Assembly: GCA_018221305.1 (NCBI GenBank)
Contig: JAAOYK010000026.1
Coordinates: 1 to 40,136, forward strand
DNA length: 40,136 nucleotides
Reading direction: 5' to 3'
Origin: Candidatus Pacearchaeota archaeon
GTDB lineage: Archaea > Nanobdellota > Nanobdellia > Pacearchaeales > GW2011-AR1
Every line of letters starts with the position of its first letter. Position 1 is the first letter of the stretch. A program made the translations under genes and the position numbers. Shown here piece by piece: positions 1 through 8,538 of the stretch. The notes below the pieces were generated by a model. It saw nothing but the letters and a program-made list of their open reading frames with translations. It was not told the DNA's origin and did no database searches.

Positions 1-606
1 ATACAAAAAAAATCCTTTTTTCCTTTTTTTAATTTCATCTAGTTTCTTTTTACTAATTTTCCTATTCTTAATACTAAAAATCTCATTAGGAGAAATAAGG
101 TACGTTATATCCTTATATTCAGAGAAATTTTTTTCAAAAAAATCAGTAAATACTTTATCAGCATTATCAGTATATTCTTGTGTTAAGTCGCGCATTTTGA
201 TAAGCCTTTTTTTAATTTTTTCATCTAACCAGTCAGCGTCAGGAGCAACAGTAATTATTGCCATTGCCCTCCACCATCTTATTAAATTTTTATAATACTT
301 TTTCAATTCATCAATATTTTGAATTTGTTTCCCCTCTTTTAAATAAACCTTTAATAATTTCCAATATTTCTCAAAAGTATCTTCAATTTTCCAAACAAGT
401 TTTTCATTAGTATTCAACTGATCAATAATACGTGACAAAATTGAATCAAGTTCATTTTTATCATACCAAACAGAAACCTTATCTGCTTCCCCTTCCCGGA
501 TAAATAAAACAGTTTTTAGATTATATGTCTCAATATCGCTTTGAGCCCAAACAGAACAATAAAAAAGAGTATGCTCTCGTGTAAATAGTTTTGTTAGTTT
601 TACCAT
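1..606 (-). CDS. Partial CDS (C-terminus beyond window edge), hypothetical; weakly resembles the N-terminal part of PEP-utilising mobile-domain proteins
   Basis: Open reading frame from ATG (606) on the minus strand to the window edge: MVKLTKLFTREHTLFYCSVWAQSDIETYNLK...; ends off-window so absent from ORF track. Confidence 0.6.
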   Translation of the reverse strand, partial: MVKLTKLFTREHTLFYCSVWAQSDIETYNLKTVLFIREGEADKVSVWYDKNELDSILSRIIDQLNTNEKLVWKIEDTFEKYWKLLKVYLKEGKQIQNIDELKKYYKNLIRWWRAMAIITVAPDADWLDEKIKKRLIKMRDLTQEYTDNADKVFTDFFEKNFSEYKDITYLISPNEIFSIKNRKISKKKLDEIKKRKKGFFLY

Positions 607-628
607 TGTTTCTAAAATAAAATAGGAC

Positions 629-2347
629 TTATTTAAATAACTGCTTCAAATCAGGTGCGTTTGCAGTTATTTCTTTAAAATTATCTAAATAATCATCATC
701 TAATCTTTTAAACAAAGCTTCTGGATTTCCAATTTTATGCTTTTTAGGAATTTCATAATCTTTTGCAGTATCCCAATTTTTAGGATCATCAACATTCCCT
801 TTAAGACCTATCTGCTTCCAAACATTTTTGGCAGCATTTGGAACAAAAGGAGAAAAAATAATAGCCAAGGTTCGACAAAGGTTTACACAATTGTAAAGAA
901 TTTTTTTAGTTTTTTCTTCATCTTCCCTAACAAGAACCCAAGGTTTACAGTCATCAAAATACTTATTACCTTGTGCTGAAAGTGCAAACGCTTCAGAAAA
1001 TGCTTTTTTAATTTCTGCAGCCTCTAAATAATCAGTAATCTTTTGAACACCTGTGTTTACTTTTTTCATTAGTTCTTTATCATTTTTAGTAAATTCATTT
1101 TCATTAGGTTTAATTACTTCTCCACCTAATTTTCCATTAACAAACTTTAAAGTTCTATTAATAAAATTGCCAAAATTACCTATGAGATCTGCATTTATTC
1201 TGTTCTTAAAATCTTCCCATTTAAATTCAGAATCACTAGTTTCAGGAAGCACAAAAGTAATATATGCTCTAATAATATCAGAATCAATACCTGTTTCAGG
1301 CAGTTTTTCACAAAAAATACCACGTTTCTTACTTTTTGAAAATTTTCCGCCTTCATAATTCAAATATTGATATCCTGCCACATGATTTGGAAGATTAACA
1401 ATTCCTCCAGAAGCCATTATTGTTGCAGGCCAAAAAATAGTATGAAAAGGAATATTGTCCTTACCTAAAAAATGAAAAATCTGAACATCTTTTCCTTTCC
1501 AAAAACTTTTCCAACCATTAGGAAGTAATTCTTTTGTAGAAGAAACATACCCAATAGGTGCATCAAACCAAACATAAAGAACCTTATCTTCATATCCCTT
1601 TAAAGGAACAGAAACACCATTTTTCAAATCCCTAGTAATACTTCTTTCATGCAAACCTTCTTTTATCCAGCCTTGCGCAATACTCCTCACCTGAGTCCTC
1701 CAAGATTTTTGTTTTGCAATCCACTTTTTCAGTTTTGGCTCTAATTGATCTAATCTTAAAAATAAATGTTTTGCGCTTCGAATTTCTACAGCATTTCCTG
1801 TTATAGAAGACTTCGGATTTTTCAGTTCAGTAGGATCATGAACAGAAGTACATTTTTCGCATTGATCCCCGCTTGCCCCTTCAAACCCACACTTAGGACA
1901 TTGCCCCCTAACATACCTATCTGACAAAAAACGCTTTTCAGTTGGTGAATAAAAAACATTCATAACCCCCTCTTTTATGTACTTATTATCATAAATAGCT
2001 TTAAAAAATTCTTGAGTTGTTTTATGATGAATAGACTTACTAGTCCTTGAAAAGTTATCATAAGAAATATTAAACCATTTATAAATTTCTGCATGAATCT
2101 CATACAATTTTTTAGAAAAAACATCTAAAGAAATTCCAATCTCCTCAGCCGCTATCTCTGAGGGAGAACCACTTTCATCAGTACCGCCTACAAAAAGGGT
2201 TTCATAACCTTTAGATCTACAATACCTAGCAAAAATATCCGCAGGCAAATGACTTCCAGCAATATGACCTAGATGCGGAACATTATTTATGTAAGGGAGC
2301 GCAGCAGTGATTAATATTTTCTGATTCTTTGTTTTCTTATTTACCAT
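629..2347 (-). CDS. metG: Methionyl-tRNA synthetase
   Basis: PHLGHIAG (HIGH), KFSKSKKRG (KMSKS), zinc knuckle CPKCGFEGASGDQCEKC; start probably MVNKKTKNQKILITAALPY (2347) rather than 2368. Confidence 0.95.
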   Translation of the reverse strand: MVNKKTKNQKILITAALPYINNVPHLGHIAGSHLPADIFARYCRSKGYETLFVGGTDESGSPSEIAAEEIGISLDVFSKKLYEIHAEIYKWFNISYDNFSRTSKSIHHKTTQEFFKAIYDNKYIKEGVMNVFYSPTEKRFLSDRYVRGQCPKCGFEGASGDQCEKCTSVHDPTELKNPKSSITGNAVEIRSAKHLFLRLDQLEPKLKKWIAKQKSWRTQVRSIAQGWIKEGLHERSITRDLKNGVSVPLKGYEDKVLYVWFDAPIGYVSSTKELLPNGWKSFWKGKDVQIFHFLGKDNIPFHTIFWPATIMASGGIVNLPNHVAGYQYLNYEGGKFSKSKKRGIFCEKLPETGIDSDIIRAYITFVLPETSDSEFKWEDFKNRINADLIGNFGNFINRTLKFVNGKLGGEVIKPNENEFTKNDKELMKKVNTGVQKITDYLEAAEIKKAFSEAFALSAQGNKYFDDCKPWVLVREDEEKTKKILYNCVNLCRTLAIIFSPFVPNAAKNVWKQIGLKGNVDDPKNWDTAKDYEIPKKHKIGNPEALFKRLDDDYLDNFKEITANAPDLKQLFK

Positions 2348-2381
2348 AAAACACCTAGAAAAATACAATTAATAAAATTAA

Positions 2382-4307
2382 CTAATCAAACCAAGATACC
2401 CATTTTGTATCATCCGGGTCAGGCAAAACCCCATCCCAAACATTATTAGACCTTTCAGGCCTTTGTCCAACAATATCCCCTAGACTTGGATGTGCTGGCT
2501 GACTCAAACGCCTATCTCGTTCCTCTCTTTGCTTTAAAAAAGTATTAAGCTTCTCCACCCTTTCGTTATAATCAGAAGTTAAATTCAAATCACTAATACT
2601 TGCAGCAGCAGAATTTCCTTCATCACTCATACCTAGCCTTTGGCGTAAAGAACCATGAAAGACCTCTGCATTAGGATCAACTTGCGCGTCGTCTGGATCT
2701 GGGCTTGGGCTTGGCTTGTAAGATTCGTTTTGCTTTTGCTCTTGTACTAAATTTTCGTTTTCGTTTAGGTTCTGGCCTTCTGCTAAAGAGTCGACTTCCG
2801 CCTCCGGCGGTGAACCGGTTTCCTGAGCCTCTGCACTGCTTCGGCTTGCTCGAGGGATTTGATCGGCTCGACTGGCGGGTCTGGCTTGATCGGTTTCGGG
2901 GGTTCGAGGATTTCGGGTTTGATTTTTGTTTTTTTTTTTAAAATCCCTAACAACGCGTTTAACAAAACTAGTAGCTTTAACTTTTCGGACACAGTCACAA
3001 GGACTATAGGCTCCAGCAACCCCAATTCGTGTAGGGCGCGAAGAATCATATTTAATCATCTTTTTCTCAAACATACCATAATTTTTAGGATCTAAAACAC
3101 TCCGAATTTCACTAGCCATCACACCACCAACAATATGATTAGTAATAACAACACTAGGATTTGGAGAATAAATACAGCTTCTGCTTGTTCTTGCTTTTGC
3201 TAATGCTTCATCAACAGACCACCTACAATTTAAACAAGCAGTTTGTCCAGGCACATAAGTTGTAACTTGTCCAGCCTTAGGGTCTGTTCCCCCAGAGATT
3301 AACGGAATATGATATTTTATTGCAAAATGGTTTAAGATTGCACGTGTCGCATGATTATCAACACAATCAAGAATAACATCTGGATTTATTTTTTGTAATT
3401 CATCTTCAAAATTTTCAGTAACTCTACCGATTATTGCTTCAATATTTGCATTAGGATTAATGCGCTTAATACGGTCCCCTAAAACTTCTGCCTTATGTTT
3501 GCCAACAGAATCATAAAATAATATTTGTCTGTTCAAATTAGTTGTTTCAATAGTATCATCATCTGCAATATAAAGTTTTCCAATACCACTATATCCAAGA
3601 CCAATACCTGCAAAATTTCCTGACGCACCAGCCCCTACAAGCAATGCAGACTTACTTTCTAAACTAGCAAGTTGTAATTGATGATCTTTTGCAAACTTTG
3701 TTCTCAAATCATACTTCAAATTAGAAATACTATTTCGACCCATCAAATGATTAACAACCTCTCCAGATAACAGACCTGTTATTACTTCACTTGTGATGCC
3801 ATCTTCATTCCCAACATCATTACTCAAATCTTCATCCTTAAGATAATCAGTAAAAGAAGATCCCTGCTCATCCCCTCGTATAACATAAGTTTTTAGATCT
3901 TTAGATTCTGCATAGGTATAATATTTTGCAACATCTAAAAGATTATTTGTAGCAATGACTAAAACATCTAAACCATCAAGATATCTTGCAGCAACAGTAT
4001 CATAATCCATATTAAACCCAAGAACATTAACTAACGGATTAATTCTGGACACTACATGTTCTAATTTTTCAACCCGATTTCCACTCCCATTACTTTGAGC
4101 TAGCAAAAACCCATCTTTTGATTCTGGGTCAGCTGCAACTTTATCATAAAGACGCACATCTCCAACACCCAAAGATGCAAAAGATGCTGCTAAAAAGTTT
4201 CCAGAATGTCCGCTGCCTACAATCCCAACACTTGACTTTGTTAGTTTATCTTGATCCCAGCCTTCAATACGTTCCTGACGATCATACCGATTTATTGCTT
4301 CACTCAT
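2382..4307 (-). CDS. E1-like ubiquitin/ThiF-family activating enzyme with two Rossmann domains and a long low-complexity C-terminal tail
   Basis: N-terminal RYDRQ and VGSGHSGN; second domain VGAGASGN, DDDTIETTNLNRQ, GKHKAEVL, DCVDN, CLNC...CDC zinc cysteines, SCIYSPNPSVVIT loop cysteine. Confidence 0.9.
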   Translation of the reverse strand: MSEAINRYDRQERIEGWDQDKLTKSSVGIVGSGHSGNFLAASFASLGVGDVRLYDKVAADPESKDGFLLAQSNGSGNRVEKLEHVVSRINPLVNVLGFNMDYDTVAARYLDGLDVLVIATNNLLDVAKYYTYAESKDLKTYVIRGDEQGSSFTDYLKDEDLSNDVGNEDGITSEVITGLLSGEVVNHLMGRNSISNLKYDLRTKFAKDHQLQLASLESKSALLVGAGASGNFAGIGLGYSGIGKLYIADDDTIETTNLNRQILFYDSVGKHKAEVLGDRIKRINPNANIEAIIGRVTENFEDELQKINPDVILDCVDNHATRAILNHFAIKYHIPLISGGTDPKAGQVTTYVPGQTACLNCRWSVDEALAKARTSRSCIYSPNPSVVITNHIVGGVMASEIRSVLDPKNYGMFEKKMIKYDSSRPTRIGVAGAYSPCDCVRKVKATSFVKRVVRDFKKKNKNQTRNPRTPETDQARPASRADQIPRASRSSAEAQETGSPPEAEVDSLAEGQNLNENENLVQEQKQNESYKPSPSPDPDDAQVDPNAEVFHGSLRQRLGMSDEGNSAAASISDLNLTSDYNERVEKLNTFLKQREERDRRLSQPAHPSLGDIVGQRPERSNNVWDGVLPDPDDTKWVSWFD

Positions 4308-5508
4308 TATTCACGCCTCCAGTATTTGTTCCATCATCCTCCTCATCATCACCTATATCGAACAAATGTGCTTCAAACCAATCCTTTCCTGAAAAAAATT
4401 CATCATACTCATCACCGCTTAATTGTTTTAATTTTCTAGGCCGAGTTACATCATCTGGCTTGATTCTTCTCCTATCAACAATTTTTACACGTTTGTATTG
4501 TTCAGGAGGAGTATAAATTTGTTCTTGACCAATTTGTTCTTGACCAACTTGTTCTGGACCAGTTTGTACTTGACCAGTTTGTACTTGTTTTTGGCGATTT
4601 TTTCCTTTCTTTCCTTTCTTTCCTCGTTTACCTTTTCCACCACAAAAAATTCTATTTAATCCTGCAGTAACAGGTATATAAACTCTTGGAGGTGGATAAA
4701 CTATTTTTGATTTTACCTCCTTTTTCAATTCCTTAACATTTAAACTTAAACCAGTTTTATAGTCTAAAACTTTTACTGGAACTTTTTCATGTTGATATTC
4801 ATTTTTATGACATCCAGTACAAAAATTTACTGTAGCAATTTCCCCATAAGGCTTGCTTCCAATAGCGTTTACCACCATACTATAAGCATAACTAATCTTT
4901 TTAGGAGTTCTTAAAACTAATTTCTCTATTGGGAGATATGCTAATGGATTTTCATCTAGTTTTGAAAACAAAATTTCAAGACGTTTACTGTTATTGTTTC
5001 TATCACAGATCATAAGTTTAGAATCACCAAACATTGTCTTTTTTAGGTCTCCGCTCAAAATTTCTTTTTCAGTGTACTGATTAATATAATTAGATGCAGC
5101 AATTTGATTAACAATTGTCCTATGATTTGCATCATCAGTTCCAGAATGAAACGTTGGCATTGTGGCATGACTATGCCACCATCCAAGGACCCTCATCCCA
5201 AGATTCTCCCTTATATCTCTTCCAGCTTCAATAACTTTTTCTGAAGGAATATAAACATGAGCAGCATTAGGCTCTTGACCCGGAGCGAAGTAAACATCAT
5301 AAGCAATCCTATTCTTCCGATCCATTGTACCAATTAAATACCCATAACATTCAATATGTGATCCATTACGCTCTCTTGCAAGTTGTGCATACAAGCTTGC
5401 CTTAACATACGCATCCTTTGTGATATAAATTCGTGAAAAAGGATTTTTTTCTTTTTTTACTTCAACAGGAACTTCTTGCGACAATAATTCATCTAATCTC
5501 TTATTCAT
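4300..5508 (-). CDS. JAMM/Mov34 (JAB) metalloprotease domain protein, predicted deubiquitinase-like isopeptidase
   Basis: IECYGYLIG (upstream Glu), HSHATMPTFHSGTDD = HxHx7SxxD; basic and Q-rich C-terminal tail. Confidence 0.9.
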   Translation of the reverse strand: MNKRLDELLSQEVPVEVKKEKNPFSRIYITKDAYVKASLYAQLARERNGSHIECYGYLIGTMDRKNRIAYDVYFAPGQEPNAAHVYIPSEKVIEAGRDIRENLGMRVLGWWHSHATMPTFHSGTDDANHRTIVNQIAASNYINQYTEKEILSGDLKKTMFGDSKLMICDRNNNSKRLEILFSKLDENPLAYLPIEKLVLRTPKKISYAYSMVVNAIGSKPYGEIATVNFCTGCHKNEYQHEKVPVKVLDYKTGLSLNVKELKKEVKSKIVYPPPRVYIPVTAGLNRIFCGGKGKRGKKGKKGKNRQKQVQTGQVQTGPEQVGQEQIGQEQIYTPPEQYKRVKIVDRRRIKPDDVTRPRKLKQLSGDEYDEFFSGKDWFEAHLFDIGDDEEDDGTNTGGVNNE

Positions 5509-6911
5509 CGTCTGCGCCCCCTTTGATAATTTATATTAGTTATTGGCAACTTCTTTTTCTTAATTTCTCTTAAACTAATTCTTCTATCTTCAAAATTTGA
5601 ATCGCTTAAACTTCTATAAGGATTACTCCCTTTCTGATATCCATGAAGAATAACATTTCGTGCATCAAGCAAATATTTTGCAATAGCTTTTCCCCGATCC
5701 ATTCTATCAAAATAATCATGATTATAATGTCCCATACATAATCCTGAGCTGCCAGACCCATCATAAAAAGGACCAACCACATGGGAAAGTTTATGAGGTC
5801 CACGATCAAGACCTGCATTTTTATAACCAGAATTCCATTTAAGCCGTAATGCAATTTTATGACCTTTAAAACGATAATACGCCTCACGCCCAGGACTTTT
5901 AAGCACATAATCCGGAATTTTAGCGTAAAGAAGTAATTTATTATCCGCAGCCTTTTCAAAACCAAATTCGCCCTCATGATAAGTATTAACACCTGCATAC
6001 TTTGCTATATCAATTTCTTTAGTTCTTAATTTTTGATATTCAGCATTTTCTGCAAACTTATGGCGTAGTGCATCAAGCGACAATTCATTAGCTTTTCTTT
6101 TAGAAAATTCTAAAAAAAGTTTTCTCGATTCAATAGCATTTTCTAAGATATAACCACGCCCATCAACATTTAATTCACCACCAAGAGGCATCTTTCTTAA
6201 AAAATACAAACTACGATCAATTATTGCAAAATCCTGTCCATTTGTTAAACTATAAAGTACAGAATCCCTTCTGTCAACCTCAGGTTCACCCCCAAGATCA
6301 ATCCCTTTCCTTACTGAAACAGGAAGCAAAATAGCATCCAAGCTTTTTTCTTTCATCCGGTTTCTGGACCTAGAACTTTTAGTAGGAACTATTGGTTTAT
6401 ATCTTGATCTCTCATTTTCAAAATATTTTACCCGTCCTTCAAAATAATCTGCAACTTTTTTATCATAATCCCTTACAGCCTTACCAGATTTACTTTGTTT
6501 ACTAACCTTTTTACTTTTAGCTTTTGTATTAAATACTGAAGCTAACATACCTTCATCATCATGGCGTAAATACGGAAAAACATTTCGAAGCACAAATCTC
6601 ACCAAATTATTATCTCCACCAAGATTTGTTAATCCAGACCTTTTAAATTCTTCTTTAATAAAAATATCCTGATAAATAGCATAACTTTCACTTAATTTAA
6701 TGTCTCTAAGCTTTTCTAAAACTCTTAAGCTAGGACCTTCTTTTACAGGTCGCACCCTATCACTATGAAATTTAAAGGTGTTTGGGCCAGAGCGGCTATT
6801 ACCAAAGCAATAATGAACTTGTCCGTTTATAACAAAAATCGGGGTTCTTTGTGCCAGCCCAAACACCTGATCATTGTCCATTACTGCTCCTTCAATAGCT
6901 CGTGATACCAT
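5505..6911 (-). CDS. Candidate E2-like conjugating protein (uncharacterised N-terminus, E2-like C-terminal GLCMG motif)
   Basis: Located between Ubl-like and JAMM/E1 genes; C-terminal ...GPHKLSHVVGPFYDGSGSSGLCMGHYNHDY... with Cys at codon 5736-5738; only two Cys in the protein. Confidence 0.5.
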   Translation of the reverse strand: MVSRAIEGAVMDNDQVFGLAQRTPIFVINGQVHYCFGNSRSGPNTFKFHSDRVRPVKEGPSLRVLEKLRDIKLSESYAIYQDIFIKEEFKRSGLTNLGGDNNLVRFVLRNVFPYLRHDDEGMLASVFNTKAKSKKVSKQSKSGKAVRDYDKKVADYFEGRVKYFENERSRYKPIVPTKSSRSRNRMKEKSLDAILLPVSVRKGIDLGGEPEVDRRDSVLYSLTNGQDFAIIDRSLYFLRKMPLGGELNVDGRGYILENAIESRKLFLEFSKRKANELSLDALRHKFAENAEYQKLRTKEIDIAKYAGVNTYHEGEFGFEKAADNKLLLYAKIPDYVLKSPGREAYYRFKGHKIALRLKWNSGYKNAGLDRGPHKLSHVVGPFYDGSGSSGLCMGHYNHDYFDRMDRGKAIAKYLLDARNVILHGYQKGSNPYRSLSDSNFEDRRISLREIKKKKLPITNINYQRGRRR

Positions 6912-6914
6912 CTT

Positions 6915-7274
6915 TTACTGTAACAGGGAAGCTAATCCGCCCTCTTGGACTGATGCAATCTCCATGTCAAGCGCCTTGTATGGAACGTTTTGGTGTTCTC
7001 TCTCAGTAAAAAGACCTCTTACTTTGTCTTCAGACCGAGCAGATGTACCATTAACTGCTACTGTGTAATCACTTTTCATCTCTTCACGAACACTACCAGC
7101 TACTGCAACTTCATCATCAGTTAACTGATCATGAGTTGTTAAGTACTCAAGAACGTCCTTTACGTTTTGGCTCACGTATGCTTTTGGTAACTGCCTCATT
7201 AAACATTCGTCAGGTCCTGACAATGCAGTTCTGACAGATGCTACATACTTTACCTCAGGGTTTGCTTGTGCCAT
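6915..7274 (-). CDS. Ubiquitin-like/beta-grasp protein precursor with C-terminal GG-LASLLQ
   Basis: YTVAVNGTSA...ALDMEIASVQEGGLASLLQ; ATG at 7274 preceded by AAGGAGG on the minus strand, so the ORF-track start at 7304 is probably too long. Confidence 0.7.
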   Translation of the reverse strand: MAQANPEVKYVASVRTALSGPDECLMRQLPKAYVSQNVKDVLEYLTTHDQLTDDEVAVAGSVREEMKSDYTVAVNGTSARSEDKVRGLFTEREHQNVPYKALDMEIASVQEGGLASLLQ

Positions 7275-8538
7275 TTGTTTTTCCTCCTTGCAATTTATTA
7301 TCATGAATCAAAGAAAGCAAAGCATCTTGAGGCTGCAAAATTGTTTTATCAGTCACATATAATTCATTTATACCAGCACCAGGAAGATAAAATTTGAACG
7401 GAGATAAAGCTTCCTCCATCACAGATTTTAATCCCCTAGCACCGATACCTCGCTCATAAGCTTTTTGCGCAATAGCATCAATAGATTTTTCATCAAAATT
7501 AATCTTCAAATCATATGCCTGAAAATCTCCAACATAAGATTTTAATATTGACTCTTCACTTTCAGTTAAAATTTTTACTAGATCATTTTTTGATAATTCA
7601 TTAAACTTAGTCAAAACCGGAAACCTACCCAAAAATTCAGGCACCAAACCATATTTTGTTAAAGCCATTATAAGTCCTGGAGAATCAGCGTCATGAAGCA
7701 ATTGCCCATAATTTGCAGACTGTTCTACTGCAAACTCTTCAATAATATTTTTATCTAATGATTTATATAATTCAGAGAAAGCTCCTCCAGCAATGAACAA
7801 GATGTCTTTTGTATCCATCACCTTTGGACCACTAGATGTCATTACTGGAATTTGTGCAGACTCAATAAGTTTAAGGAGCCCATTTTGAACATCTCTTCCA
7901 GCAACATCCCTACCTCCACCTTTTGCTGCAGCAATTTTATCAATTTCATCTAAATAGATAATACCCCTAGCTGCTTTCTCAGAATCTCCTTCAGCTTTTA
8001 TTACCAATTCTTGAATTAAGCTGCTCACATTATCACCAACATAACCTGTTCCTGAAAAACGCGTAGAATCTGCAATCAATAATGGCACATCTAGAAGTTG
8101 TGATACTTTTTCCACTGCATAAGTTTTTCCACTACCAGTTGGTCCAATAAGAAGAGTATTAGATTTTTTTCTTCCAGAAATTTCAGCGCCCTTATAATGG
8201 TAACACACAGCATTACAAATTTGTTGCAGGCCTTGACCTTGACCAATAACATATTTAGTCAAATCACTAAATAAATCACGTGGTGTTTTGTTAAATTCTT
8301 CGTTTGTTTCTTCAATAATATTAGCTTCAGAAATACCAGTATTAGTATTAACAACAGCAAAATCATCAGTACTAGCCCCAACAACAGGCGCTCCTGCCAT
8401 AGGAGTGTCACCAACAGGAGGCTGACTTGAATTAGCCCCATTTAAAAGATCATGTAATTTTGAATTTCTTCGCGATCCAGAATCATTAGGTCTTGGGATA
8501 CCTAATATCCTACTTAGCGGATCACGCCTTTGCGCCAT
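7255..8538 (-). CDS. ClpX-like AAA+ ATPase (zinc-domain-less)
   Basis: Walker A GPTGSGKT, Walker B IIYLDEIDK, pore loop TGYVGDNV, GRDVQNGLLKLIE, YGLVPEFLGRFPV, GARGLKSVMEEAL. Confidence 0.93.
   Translation of the reverse strand: MAQRRDPLSRILGIPRPNDSGSRRNSKLHDLLNGANSSQPPVGDTPMAGAPVVGASTDDFAVVNTNTGISEANIIEETNEEFNKTPRDLFSDLTKYVIGQGQGLQQICNAVCYHYKGAEISGRKKSNTLLIGPTGSGKTYAVEKVSQLLDVPLLIADSTRFSGTGYVGDNVSSLIQELVIKAEGDSEKAARGIIYLDEIDKIAAAKGGGRDVAGRDVQNGLLKLIESAQIPVMTSSGPKVMDTKDILFIAGGAFSELYKSLDKNIIEEFAVEQSANYGQLLHDADSPGLIMALTKYGLVPEFLGRFPVLTKFNELSKNDLVKILTESEESILKSYVGDFQAYDLKINFDEKSIDAIAQKAYERGIGARGLKSVMEEALSPFKFYLPGAGINELYVTDKTILQPQDALLSLIHDNKLQGGKTNGTSKP

Noticed and set aside
737-1358. Plus-strand ORFs opposite metG (737-979, 1053-1358)
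   Set aside because: Antisense to a strongly supported MetRS gene; low-complexity F/I/S-rich translations typical of AT-rich antisense frames
2929-2943. Canonical -1 programmed frameshift at A AAA AAC
   Set aside because: The -1 frame downstream (QKSNPKSSNPRNRSS...) does not look protein-like; only the +1 frame does, so a classic -1 event is not supported
2705-3095. ORFs 2705-2941(+) and 2859-3095(+) inside the E1 gene
   Set aside because: Antisense shadows of the GC-rich tail; no start context or domain. Only the minus-strand +1 frame was kept, as a frameshift question
4118-4516. ORF 4118-4516 (+)
   Set aside because: Opposite the JAMM/E1 overlap; translation is low-complexity and antisense
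4516-4590. 15-bp repeats as a CRISPR-like array
   Set aside because: Units are directly adjacent, no spacers, and lie in frame within a CDS
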